Origin: Plazaster borealis
Taxonomy: Eukaryota; Echinodermata; Asteroidea; Forcipulatida; Labidiasteridae
Reading direction: 5' to 3'
Assembly (NCBI GenBank): GCA_021014325.1
Contig: CM037461.1
Span: forward strand, 8,213,501-8,277,500
Length of the DNA stretch: 64,000 bases
Shown: positions 34,801-45,422 of the stretch, one piece after another
Layout: every line of letters starts with the position of its first letter
Position numbering within the stretch: the stretch's first letter is position 1
The notes under the pieces: generated by a model
What the model was told of the DNA's origin: nothing
The model's database searches: none
Seen by the model: only the letters and a program-made list of their open reading frames with translations
Program-made: the position numbers and the translations under genes

Positions 34801-35385
34801 TGAATGTTTTTTATTCTCAATATTCAAAGTGCTTTTTACATTGTAATTAACCAGAATCTATCATTTACCAAATTTGTATTTTTTAATGCCCATTTTTTGT
34901 GCTTTTTTAGTTGCATGTATAGTTATATCTTTTTATACTGTAAGCCATGTTTGATTAATGTCCATCTAACGTGCTTTTAAATTGTCTGTTCTTAAATTGT
35001 GGCGTAAGGAGATTAACTCGATAGTAATTTAGTTTACTTTTAAAAAATCCATCAGGGGTGCTACTTTTTGTTTGTTCTCTCTAGCTCTCCTATTTGTATG
35101 TATATGTTTTCTTTACCGTTCTTATTTTCTGTACTTTTCATTTTTACCTGTGAAATTAATAAATTAAATGAAATGAAAAAAAAAACATCATTAGTAATTA
35201 CAGGTTTTGATATAGCGCTTTTAAGTATGATCAAAGAACTTTACATTATTATTACCCAATAGTTTCATTCAAAAACAAATGTAAGAAGACAGGCATTGTA
35301 CCTTTTCCCGTTTCATCTGCTCAATTACGTCCTCTTGTAACCCTCGCTTTCTTAAGAACTCGAGTATGGGATCTTCATCTGCCAT
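31858..35385 (-). CDS. HECT-type E3 ubiquitin ligase, transposon cargo
   Basis: Two exons: 35302-35385 (ATG, MADEDPILEFLRKRGLQEDV) and 31858-33921, joined in phase 0 over a 1.38-kb intron with GT...AG; 715 codons plus stop. Residues 1-60 look like a SAM-like helical domain (DNAQLGRFLCIGDRMAIREF). A conserved block follows at about 115-215 (IEFGWYHNG, KVNGGGTRSVSV, LFFPSNGVSIRG), then a Ser/Pro-rich linker. The C-terminal HECT domain (about 370-715) has LQFRFVGEAGADASG and the catalytic Cys681 in AHTCGPTLELP. HECT enzymes take ubiquitin onto this Cys before passing it to a substrate. The frame is fully open, unlike nearly everything else here. It sits on the opposite strand to the transposase inside the same inverted repeats. 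The intron carries a LINE fragment and a short repeat. Confidence 0.85.
34555..35186 (+). mobile_element. 3' fragment of a CR1/Jockey-like LINE in the HECT intron
   Basis: A 69-codon frame (34560-34766) encodes SLFHRFLPRLWDDLPACI and SSFTNSLRNHLL, the usual C-terminus of LINE reverse transcriptase proteins. It is followed by about 400 bp of A+T-rich 3' untranslated sequence and a poly(A) run at 35175-35186. 5'-truncated. The opposite orientation to the host gene reduces the risk of aberrant splicing. Confidence 0.65.
35197..35262 (+). repeat. Short TATAGCGC-family repeat fragment
   Basis: GATATAGCGCTTTTAAG then ACTTTACATTATTATTACC resembles the head of the insertion at 5884-6070 and the fragment at 3720-3760. 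It lies directly after the LINE poly(A) tail. Confidence 0.5.
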
Positions 35386-37796
35386 GTTGCGCTCACTGTG
35401 TAACCTACAATGTACTGAAATACAAAAAATAACATTAATCTCTTGGTACTAATTACAGATTGTGCATGTTAGACCTATCGGGCAATTTAATTACATGCTT
35501 CAATGGATGTTTATAGAAATATAGAAATTCAACTGTTAAAACACAGCACTGGCGCAACTATAGTCTTGTCAATCAAAAAATGGCTTGACCTAGACAAAAT
35601 TGCAACAGAAATGATTTTGCATTTCTTGTAAGTGCATAATACGGAGGTAACTTTATTTAAACAAATTTTATTAAAATATATTGGCACCTTTACTTTGCTG
35701 CTCACTTTTTAGACTGGAGGGGACAGCATCAGATGTCCCCTCCACTTTTTTGATTGACTGTTACATAGAAATATGCAATAAGTATAAAATTACATTTCAT
35801 TTTCTTGATTTAATATTTCATTACAATTTCGTTAAAAAAAATTAATTAAAAATAGCAGCCAAACGGTGAAATGCTTTCTTCATTTTCGTTTTTCCCCCTT
35901 ATGGACCACACGCCAAATGGTATTTTGGGCCTATTTCCGTTTCTATCATACAGACAATGACGACAAGTTTCATGTAAGACATGAATGCCAAAAATCCTGC
36001 TTACATACATTGTTAGCATTCAAGTTATGAGTCGTTTTTGTGTATGCAAGTACGGAACATGACCCCTCCACAAAGCGTGCGCGCACGTGCAAAATGTGTT
36101 ACATTTTGTTACAATTGCACAAGGCACAAAATGTAGTTAAATCCATTCAAAGGAAACAAAATTATAGGAGCAGTTATTTGGGCCGTGACAAGATTTGTCG
36201 AAGAGAATGAGGACTACTTTCACAGGTAGTGAAATTCAAAATTATTTTTTGAAACAAACAATTAGGGAACAAGTGTAACATAGAAATTAAATGTAAAAGT
36301 AATGGTATGGGGTGCAAATTAATGAAGTAAGATGTATTTTTCAAGACTTGCTCTCCCCTCCCCCTACTTTTCAGAAGCGATCAACGCCCTTGTGTGTATG
36401 CCAACTATAGATTCTGAAATAAAATAGTGATAATAGCCAAACAAATGTGTCCAAAACCAGACACACCCCCCCAAAAAACAAAAAAAAATAATAATAATAA
36501 TAATAATATAAATAAATAAATAAATAAATAAAATAATAAATAATAATGATAATAACAATTAGAGAGAAACAGAGAAGATGGAACCCATATAAATGTAAAA
36601 TCAAATGGGTCAGAAGTCTCTTATTCACCTTCCCCTGAACCGGGAAACTTATGATACAAATAGAGCACTTCCTACCGCCCTGAGTTGGAGAAGCACAAGC
36701 CCATCCCCTCATACAGACACTTTTGTAAGTGCTGTGAATCAGAATGTATAATACACAAGATTAACAAAATGATTGCAGCCTTATTTAAACCAATCTTTTG
36801 AAAAAGCTGCTCATTAGTTCTTTTTGGCAGAATTGGAGTTAAATATAGATTGTAAGTATGATCGCGGGGATTGTAGGTAGGAGAACACCTTTGGTTTATT
36901 GATACTTGAAGGTGTATGTTACCGCCACATGGGCAAAATGTTCTCTCAGTCTACCTACCTCACTGGAGAGAAAAAAAAAGTGAGTTGGAGGGAATTACAT
37001 GGGGCTTGTTCATCATGGTTTTGCTGGTGGGGAAGCTAGCTTGCTACCATAATCTCACTCTTTGGGTCTTGGAACAGTTTAAACGTGTTCAGTGGCAGGT
37101 GTATTTCTGTCAATGCTTTTTTTTTTTTAAATACATTATTAATTTCAATCAAAAACAAAAACCTTGCCCTTCAGTTCCATATCATTTTGCTAGTAAAGTC
37201 AGCATATGCAATTATAATCCACTAATGTGTGAGCTCAGTAGTTAAATAGGGAAGGCCTGTTCTAGATACAGTGCTTATGCCGTGCCAGTGAATAATTGGC
37301 AGCCACATTGGCGCGGCACAAACAATGGTTTCAAACGTTGAACTTGGTTGAAACGTGATACTCCGGCCTACTTAAATGACGAGCCAAATTAATTTCAGAC
37401 GTGCTTGTACTGTGTCGAAGCACAACGTTTAAAACACTGCATTATAGGAACAAGATCCTAAACTACACAATCCCCATAGTCTGCAAGTTCCACCATCAGG
37501 CACTGGTTAACTGCATGCACGCAATTGCACTGACATGCCCCAAAATCGATTAAGTCGTCTTAATTAAAGCCAAATAAACCCATTCCCCAAAGACGACAAG
37601 AGTCGTTAGTAATTAACAAAGCTTGTAGATTGCTTTGTTTTGTTCTTTAATACAATTTTAGGTAAACTTACCACGTTAATTAACAAGTTCTGTCGGGCTA
37701 TCTAGCAGTGATGACTTGAACCACGTGGTCTGAACAGGTCGATGCACCGTCGTATACATGCTCTACAGCTGGCCCCGTATTACGCCATGCGGCCTC
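35386..37796. other. Non-coding right part of the large transposon
   Basis: No gene recognised. It contains the promoter side of the HECT gene (35386-36000), a small perfect hairpin GGAGGGGACA...TGTCCCCTCC (35715-35742), and an AAT/AAAT microsatellite at 36479-36556. Confidence 0.4.
36479..36556 (+). repeat. (AAT)n/(AAAT)n microsatellite
   Basis: Runs of AAT and then AAAT units, about 78 bp, in the non-coding right arm of the large element. Confidence 0.9.
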
Positions 37797-38032
37797 GTAA
37801 TCCGCCCGGGCGAAATAGTAATCCGCCCGGGCGGAATAGTAATCTGCCCGGGCGGAATAGTAATCCGCCTGGGCGAATAGTAATCCGCCCGGGCGGAATA
37901 GTAATCCGCCTGGGCGGAATAGTAATCCGCCCGGGCGGAATAGTAATCCGCCCGGGCGAAATAGTAATTCGCCCGGGCGGAATAATGGAGCCCGATTTTT
38001 TTTTCCGGTATGTCCTATATACACTTCCGTAC
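37797..38032 (-). repeat. Right terminal inverted repeat with about ten palindromic units
   Basis: About ten 19-21-bp units of TCCGCCCGGGCGGA plus ATAGTAA, some with one or two changes, then GGAGCCCGAT, a T-run and the TIR head ending CTTCCGTAC at 38032. TTAG follows. The array has expanded or contracted relative to the two units on the left. Confidence 0.85.
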
Positions 38033-38125
38033 TTAGGCCTAACATGGTGGAAGAAATATTACTTCCTCAATGGGCCTAAAGTCCATCCAAACGGCTGATG
38101 AAGCCCATTTTCCATTTTAAAAATC

Positions 38126-38625
38126 NNNNNNNNNNNNNNNNNNNNNNNNNNNNNNNNNNNNNNNNNNNNNNNNNNNNNNNNNNNNNNNNNNNNNNNNNNN
38201 NNNNNNNNNNNNNNNNNNNNNNNNNNNNNNNNNNNNNNNNNNNNNNNNNNNNNNNNNNNNNNNNNNNNNNNNNNNNNNNNNNNNNNNNNNNNNNNNNNNN
38301 NNNNNNNNNNNNNNNNNNNNNNNNNNNNNNNNNNNNNNNNNNNNNNNNNNNNNNNNNNNNNNNNNNNNNNNNNNNNNNNNNNNNNNNNNNNNNNNNNNNN
38401 NNNNNNNNNNNNNNNNNNNNNNNNNNNNNNNNNNNNNNNNNNNNNNNNNNNNNNNNNNNNNNNNNNNNNNNNNNNNNNNNNNNNNNNNNNNNNNNNNNNN
38501 NNNNNNNNNNNNNNNNNNNNNNNNNNNNNNNNNNNNNNNNNNNNNNNNNNNNNNNNNNNNNNNNNNNNNNNNNNNNNNNNNNNNNNNNNNNNNNNNNNNN
38601 NNNNNNNNNNNNNNNNNNNNNNNNN
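38126..38625. other. Assembly gap (500 N)
   Basis: Exactly 500 undetermined bases, probably a fixed-size scaffold gap. It lies 93 bp beyond the right end of the candidate large transposon, so that terminus is fully sequenced. Confidence 0.98.
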
Positions 38626-38885
38626 GTGCTATAGTTGTTGAGAAATGAGTAAAACAAGTCAGGAAATTGATTATTGTCTCAATGAGCTGAAAATTATTTT
38701 AGCATGTAAAACATGTTTACCATTATGGTAATTATACCAAAACTAGTAATACGTTTTTCATGCTAAAATTGAGACGAAAATTAATTTTGTGACATTGATT
38801 TACTCATTTCGCAAAAACCACATCATCTCAGCAAGAAATATTTTAAGGGAAGCCTAAATTCCTATATTTATTTTGTTTTGCCTAC

Positions 38886-39145
38886 CCGTTGTTTCTCTAG
38901 CTGGCTTGCAGTAGTCCCTCCAGATGCTGGCTTTCGAGTTCGTTGATGGCAGAAGACGAAGATCTGATCTCTTGAATCCAGAAACACGACCAGGAAGAAG
39001 AAGTGCATGTTCCTCTGCAAAATTGTCGATGAATTGGAAAACTCGTGTCGTATCCTCGAAGCTCAAAACTCTCCTACTCTCAACTTGACCACCAGACTTC
39101 TTATGCCGTGGACTAAAGCCCTTGCTCCCGGTACCATTGTTGCAC
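38886..39145 (-). CDS. Internal exon of an unidentified, probably mobile-element-derived gene
   Basis: The minus-strand frame reads RRVLSFEDTTRVFQFIDNFA, HALLLPGRVSGFKRSDLRLL and PSTNSKASIWRDYC, ending at a good donor (ACGG|GTAGGC, phase 1). I recall this block as the N-terminal part of a large uncharacterised family found in many copies in cnidarians, amphioxus and echinoderms. No domain or function can be named. The start is uncertain: a GTGCAG acceptor at about 39145 is possible. The next exon would fall in or beyond the assembly gap. Confidence 0.5.
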
Positions 39146-39521
39146 TGCACTTACCGATTTCTTGCTGATGCTAAAAAAAGTATACAAATAAGACAATTAT
39201 TAGGCTTTTTTAATTGTTGTTTTTTTTTCATCAATTCCAAAATACATCACAAAGTGTCACCTCACATTCACAGAGCAATTTTTTTTGTAGAAAATATCAC
39301 ATTGTACTCACGCATGAAGGAAACTGCTCAAAAACTATCATCTACGAGTACGAGGTTGTTTCTTATCGTCTCCGACAGTGTCACCGCTACTCCACTACTA
39401 CTACTAGTGTTTAGTGGCGGCACTATAGCACACTGCACTAGTTTGTATTGAGTAGTATAGCAAAACAAACACATAAATCTAAGTAGTTATAGAAAAATCA
39501 CTTAAAAGTTTGACAGATATA

Positions 39522-39629
39522 AGCCCGGTCCTTACTTCCTGCGAATGCGAATTTGACTTGAATTTGCCGTCACAACTCTATGTCAACGTTCGTATTGCAT
39601 TTGCATTCGCAGGAAGTATGAACTGGGCC
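39522..39629. mobile_element. MITE, AGCCCRGTTCATAC family, copy 2
   Basis: 108 bp with the same ends as 30280-30475 (AGCCCGGTCCTTACTTCC; inverse GGCCCAGTTCATACTTCC) and the GAATGCGAAT motif. The internal palindrome is shorter. Confidence 0.65.
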
Positions 39630-41127
39630 ATAGTATAAGCTCTTTTTATTTTATTGGCCCAATGACAAACAAAACCAGGGCACTATTGTTAAGCACATTA
39701 ATAAATAAGAATAGATCACACTGAGATTGGAATGGTACTGTCTAGAGTCATCATTACTCAAACCCATCCATGATTTTATGATGCTTGGTACTGTACCTTC
39801 TGTCAATCCCTGCATGTCTAAGCGAATTTTGATTACTTCCTCGTTGATGAATTGCTGGATACACGGTCTTCCTTAATGTAGAACAGTCACAGCTGAAGTC
39901 AATGGCTCTCTGTTGCTCCACACGTCGGGTACCATGTAGGTATTATCCGCATAGAAAAAAAACATCGCGCGACCGTGGGGCTGTGAAACCGGCTACAATC
40001 CTGCCGAAGCGACCTAAAGTTTTGTGACGTCATCGGGTGAACATCGACACTGCGCACGCTCGACGAATGGTTTTCACCTCTTATCCAATCAGTGATCTGT
40101 ATTTTTTGATAGCTGGAAAGCCCGCCTAATTTAAATATCAAGTTTTCAGCCGTAAATTCAAACTGACTATGGTGTCATACAAAAAAAAGAACAGTTCGGG
40201 TCATGAACTTTCGATTGGTACCAAATCCAGCCGTTCAACGTAAACAGAAGTGCTCTTCGTTGCAGTGGAAATAAGCAACTTTTTCATGATTTTGAAGTTT
40301 GCTAGAATCGTCGGGAAAGAAAATCAGTTTTTGGTTGTGTTTTCTCATGTTTTGAGATGTCAACGGGTTTTGGTTGGCTAATTACACGGTAAACGCCATT
40401 CACTCGATATTCCTCATTTCGATATAGCGGGTCACAAATGCTATGGGTTTTAGGGTGGAAACAAAGAATAACAATAATAAAAACAAATAAAATCTCGACG
40501 AACAATAGCTGTTCCGACTACTACGCCGGAACAGCTAATAAGTGTCGAGCATTCAAAGACAACAGTGACGTCACATTTTAAAAACTTTACATTAGTGTTT
40601 TTTCTCTTTCACATGTCATCTCCATTAATATTAAGGTGTTGTGTTATAAGTGAGTGGACACGTCAGTATGAGGTAATTTGAGATTTTTTTTCTTTGAGAT
40701 TATGTTCCTTTTATGAGCTCACACAAAAGCGCCCTCATATGTCCAGTTAAAGTTTGGTCAATTCTGGAAATTTAAATAGCACATAAACATTCTTAATTTA
40801 GTTCATAAACAGACGTTGAAATATGTTTAGGCTGTCCTTGCTTTTCAAAGACCCTTTAAGCCCTAATAGTTTTTATGTGCCCCGGAACAAAACAATGACG
40901 TATAGTTTTACCCAAAGACAAACTAAATCACGCCATAACCCCATTAAAATTAAGGTACAATTCCCTTTATAAAACAACTGTAGGGCCCATTAACCATTAA
41001 ACAAAAATCATTACAAGCCTTTCCCCGAAGCTGCATTGACTCACGCTTTACGGCGGAGAAGATACCCTAAAAATGTTGTACAATAGACTGTGCAAGTCTC
41101 ACGCATTATTTGAACTCGTGCTATTAT
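39630..41127. other. No gene recognised
   Basis: Unique-looking DNA with short ORFs only. No splice-flanked open frame with recognisable content was seen. Confidence 0.35.
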
Positions 41128-41310
41128 ACACATATTGACTGGTAATGAGGTAACTAGTGTACCTCTATTCCCCGAGGGACTTTGAGTGACCAGAAGAGGG
41201 ACCTATTTCCCGAGGCCGAGGGAAATAGGCCCCTCTTCTGGTCACTCACAGGCCCGAGGGGGAATAGACGTATTTTAGTTACCGAATTATGCCAGTCAAT
41301 ATGTGTTTTA
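41128..41310. mobile_element. Foldback (palindromic) element
   Basis: Left arm from CACATATTGACTGG through CTATTCCCC and GAGTGACCAGAAGAGG to CCTATTTCCC; the right arm is its inverse with small indels. The arms are about 85 bp and almost meet at CGAGGCCGAGGG. No ORF. Confidence 0.7.
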
Positions 41311-41654
41311 TAACACACCTCAGTCTTAAATCTGGAAAAGAAAGGAAGTTTTGTAGTTGCTGTTCACGGTTCAAGTCAAGAGAGGGTGCTGTAACCAGGC
41401 ACTATTTTCAAAGACTAGTGCCCGGGCACTATTCCCGCAAAATCCCCGCGATCACTAGACTATATTAGTTCACCCCACATGACAGTGTTTCAGCCAACCA
41501 GAATACAAAACAAGCAAGAGGTGTCTTATAATAATTCATGCATATGCACATTGAGCAGTTTGGGTCCTCTAAAAAATGCTCCACTTTTATGAACAAACAT
41601 TCATAAATACCGCGGACAGTTTCGCCATTCTTATTGGTCGAGGGCACGTCAAGT

Positions 41655-42160
41655 GGGGGTGTTTAAACGGACGATATAACACCAGCTAGAAGTGTTTAAA
41701 CACGGCTGGCTTCACGTGATGGGCGCGCATGCCCATTTACGCCAATTTACTTACGCCGAACGCAGTATGCAAAGCTATTAGTATACCTGCGCGTAATATT
41801 TTTGTACATGCACGTACACACAAACCAACGTGCACAAAACAGAATTTTAAAAAAGTTGTTGAAAATGTACAAACTTCGAAAATTCCCTCAAACAGATTGT
41901 CACAGATTGTCTATAATAGGCTTACTAATACTTGTATTTTTTTTTTCTCGCTTTTTAACAAAAAGGCATTTATGAATGGGAATAAAAGAGTAGGGACTCA
42001 TTCTTAAACGACCGTTTAAAACCTTGCAGGGTCGTGGCCGTGCGATAAAGGCCCTCGCCTTTGGCTTGGGCCTTTATCGCACGGCCACGACCCGGCCGGT
42101 TTTAAACGGCAGTTTAAGAATGAGTCACTACTCTTTTATTTCCTTATTATAAGTTTTTTA
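41655..42160 (+). mobile_element. Dispersed element with terminal 90-bp hairpin, copy A
   Basis: Starts GGGTGTTTAAACGG, holds GGCTGGCTTCACG and TACGCCAATTTA, and ends in a long palindrome (41977-42148). Its arms contain GAATAAAAGAGTAG, CTTAAACG, CGTTTAAAAC and CGGCCACGACC. Copy B at 53158-53548 has the same order of blocks in the same orientation and lacks about 110 bp of the middle. No protein. Confidence 0.7.
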
Positions 42161-42976
42161 TTGTTCTTACGTTCAATCAATATGGGTTGAAATGCAACAG
42201 TCTTCTCCTCGATGGCACATTAATTAGTGTTTGGTGTTTACAGTTGATACGTTATTTCTTGTTTCACTGATGGCACACTAAAATTTAGTGGTGACGGTAC
42301 TCCGTGTTTAGGTGTTGTTATTATGCTGGGACTTAAAGAAGAACACGCAAGCAGGCCTACGCAAAACCAAGGCGTACAGACGCGATAACTGTCTGCATAA
42401 CGCGAGCGTTTTGCAATATTGCAAATGAACAGCTAGATCAAATGTTATCCTAATCGAATTTGTTTTGGTTTGGTTTCGAGAACGATCGATTATGAATCAT
42501 TTTGTAATTTGACTTGAGGATGGATGCATGTCCTGAAAAAATGGAGCAGGCAATTGCACTGGTAACTTGAGTTTTTATTTTTTCTCAGGCCAGTCTTGGA
42601 GCAGGAAAAGGGTAAACATTTGGTGGACCCACTGTATGATACGGCTTGTTATTGTTATCACCCTGTTGGTCAAACAATTATTTTTGCTTGCCTGATTTGC
42701 TTACTAAAATGGCGGTGAAACGCACTTATCGTTTTTGCATCAGTTGTCTATCTTGCGCCTTGTACGTCGGCGCTTTACGATCTTTGGTTTTTAATCTATA
42801 AGCTATGTTTTCTCTCCCCGCCCCTATGTTCATCTTCTCTCCCCGGCTATTTTGAACAAAATATTGTTGTTGATTTTGTTTTGTTTGTTTCTTTCTTGAA
42901 AATAGTCTAATAACAACTGAATTGGGTACGGGGGAAGGGAAGGAGAGCCCAAAATAGTTTGATCTTGAAGCGCTTA
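42161..42976. other. No gene recognised
   Basis: Non-coding DNA up to the TTA flank of the next element. Confidence 0.35.
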
Positions 42977-44894
42977 GGGAAGAAGACACCAAAAACATTT
43001 TAATCGGCATCCCGCGTCGCGCCGCGGCGCTCCCGCAAAGCACCGCGGTGAGTTTTGCCACTCGGCTTTTCTGCGGCGCACTGTTGCCCCCCGATCTCAT
43101 TATCAAAATCCTTTGTGGCTTGTATCATGAATATGTAACAGCAGGAACCAGTAGACCGTGGCTCTCGTGCGGCCCGCCGGCATTTGCCTGCAGAGGCTGC
43201 GGTCACATTGCGGAAATGGAGATCAGAACTAGATAAACTATGCCCGACTGTGGTCAATGGTGAAAGACCTTTTGTTCGCCATGCAGATGTTATGTTTTCT
43301 TTCTTTCTTATTGTTTTCAGAAAAGGTAGATGGCCGGATTTTATACGAAAACGAAGTATTTTTGTCCGCACGTATCTATACATGTATTTTCGTTGAGCTC
43401 AGAAGGCTAGCAATATGATTAAATGAAAAATACTTACGACGAACACAAACCACCGTTTTAATGTGCTAGTAGATCGATCTTTTTTGTATTAATAGTGTGC
43501 AGCGACTGGTACCCAGAAGTCAGCTTTTTCGTAACGGCAATTCGCGTGCATTTTTCTCTATGTCGCAGGGCATCCTGACTAAATTTTTAGTCGATGAACG
43601 GAACCTTGTATCCAAGACACAATAATTGACTCGACCCCGCGTTATCATGAGAGATATTATTATTGTACATTGTCCATCAGGGGCCCGAGGTTGACAATTC
43701 TTTGGATGAGCGTGATATTAGGAGATACTGATCAGAGAGTTCGAAGAAAAAAAACGGACACAAATCTGAAACTCGCATTCCAAGTAGAAGCTATTTTATT
43801 GGGCAATCGTGCACAAAGTGGATGGATTTTTAGTTCAGGATCAGTGGTTTTGTTCGTGCTGAAATGATTTGCACAAAAATGTTTGCACAATCAGTCGATC
43901 TTGCAGGAATAGGTTGTGCAATTGCAGATCGTGCAGGAATTTTGGTTTGTGCAATCGGCTTACCTATCGTGCAGGAATAGTTTGCGCAATTTGCCAATAG
44001 TGCAGGAATAGTGTGCGCAATATGCCGATAGTGCAGGAATAAATTGCGCAATTTGGCGATCGTGCATGAAGTATTTGCGCAATTTGACAACAGTGCAGGA
44101 ATGGTTTGCGCAATTTGACGATCATGCAGGATTGGTTTAGCGCCCGGACAAAATTTAAGTTCTGTACAGCGTCAGATGGCACTGTAGATTTGACACCAAT
44201 GCCAAACCAATAGAAAAGGGACGAAACTATAAGCCAGCAGACGTCAATACACTTTCCATGTTTCGGTCACAAAACCAGGTCATCAGACCCCAAAGACACC
44301 GCACACAGCGGCTTGTCTTCTGATACGCAAGAGTGTTACAAATGTATAGCAAACTGCAGGGGATTTACAGATAGAGGTAATTGGATGTCAAAAGGTTGTT
44401 GATCGTTCAAGGATTGGCACAATAGACATGGCTTAACAATAGAAAACTGCCGGCTTGTTTAGGTAGAAAAGTCTTCTTCTTTTTTTAACCATTGACGACT
44501 CGGGGGGAAAAGGGTAACTAGTTCGGGAGGTTTTCTATTCAGTTTAATATAATTGTGCTGCATTTTGTGCCGATCGGTAGAATGTTCGTTAAAGTCTGTG
44601 TGGCGGTTGGCAAAAGCTAGCTAGTTTATTACACCTGACCAGAGTGGCTACAACACTGATTTGTGTACAAGTTAAATACTTCTAGAGCTGGTCAGACGGC
44701 CTGTGGCGCGGCGCGCCGCCAGTGAGTCTCAACCTTTACAAATGCGGTCATCCATCAGATCCTATGAATATGCAGTTAACACCTGCTGGAGGTTCGGCCG
44801 CACTTGGCCGCCATTCAGCGGGCCGCGGCGTGGCTGCTGCGGCATCGAAAGGCCCGCCGCGGCGCGCCGATTAAAATGTTTTTGGTGTCTTCCC
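42977..44894. mobile_element. Non-autonomous TIR element with TTA duplication (PIF/Harbinger-like)
   Basis: The left end GGGAAGAAGACACC and the inverse of the right end GGGAAGACACC continue identically through AAAAACATTTTAATCGGC into GC-rich GCGCCGCGGCG sequence. TTA lies on both sides (42974-42976, 44895-44897). A 3-bp TWA duplication and GG-rich ends are typical of PIF/Harbinger. 1.9 kb; no transposase seen; contains the 31-bp tandem array. A Harbinger transposase gene lies 4.5 kb away at 49320-51867 and might have mobilised it. Confidence 0.65.
43884..44139 (+). repeat. 31-bp tandem repeat, about 8 copies
   Basis: The unit TGCAGGAATAGTTTGCGCAA plus TTTGCCGATAG recurs exactly every 31 bp over the last five units; the first copies vary in length. 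It sits inside the TIR element. Confidence 0.85.
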
Positions 44895-45001
44895 TTACTT
44901 TCTTTTAGTTTGTTTACGTAAACTATCTATCTATGCCTATACTATATATGGAAGCGCACATTTTTATTTAAAGACATGTATTGTGTCGTTGTCCTTTTTA
45001 G

Positions 45002-45174
45002 ATTGAAGTAATAGCAGCACAGGTTGGCAATGACACAAACGAAGTGCTGCTGTCAATGGACAGTGAGAGTCCCGAAAAACGTCTGGCCAGCCGTCCGATT
45101 GCTACCCATTTGAGGGATACAGTCCCCATGGCTTTGAAAAGGGCCACGGCCTTAATCAGGAAGTATTCGCCAAG
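45002..45174 (+). CDS. Candidate isolated exon, unknown gene
   Basis: A 173-base open block is bounded by a pyrimidine-rich acceptor (TTGTCCTTTTTAG) and a consensus donor (CCAA|GTAAGT). In the chosen frame it reads VGNDTNEVLLSMDSESPEKR and THLRDTVPMALKRATALIRK. The balanced composition suggests true coding sequence. No family recognised and no neighbouring exon found; a LINE begins 250 bp downstream. Confidence 0.35.
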
Positions 45175-45422
45175 TAAGTGTTTATTTGGGAATATTGTCA
45201 AACATTCAGGTTAGTAAACAGAAAAAACATCCGGACGACTTTCCGTGACGTAACTGCAGCATTGACGCTACGCTATTCCATGGTGTTCGTTATTAATCTG
45301 AATTTCTTTAAAGGAATTCTCCTAAAATGAAGCATTGAGTTGACCTGGAACATTAATAACAATAAGAAATATCACCTGTATTTCGTATACGGAATTTCAG
45401 TAGAGCTATTGATTCAACTGCA

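Larger units (their letters stand above)
27531..38032 (+). mobile_element. Candidate 10.5-kb DNA transposon with DDE transposase and HECT E3 ligase cargo
   Basis: The left end (27531) GTACGGAAGTGTATATAGGA and the right end (38032, inverse) are identical for the first 27 bases. They stay nearly identical through CATACCG, an A-run, TCGGGCTC and the first palindromic units. TTAG flanks both ends (27527-27530, 38033-38036). Neither end has a partner closer by, so the two are read as termini of one element. Inside are an integrase-fold transposase (27679-29689), a HECT ubiquitin ligase on the other strand (31858-35385), two MITEs, a LINE fragment and a tandem duplication. I recall integrase-like genes of this type near G2/M-phase E3 ligase-like genes in other marine animals, but cannot verify that or name the superfamily (IS3EU or Ginger-type are candidates). 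The alternative is two independent copies of a truncated element. Confidence 0.6.

Noticed and set aside
36364..36712. Minus-strand hydrophobic ORF resembling a membrane protein
   Set aside because: The hydrophobic stretch is translated AAT/AAAT microsatellite.
37698..38098. Open frames on both strands through the palindromic array
   Set aside because: 21-bp units keep all frames open; repetitive peptide with no start context.
38076..38657. Open frames of 178-193 codons spanning the N run
   Set aside because: They consist of undetermined bases and are artefacts.
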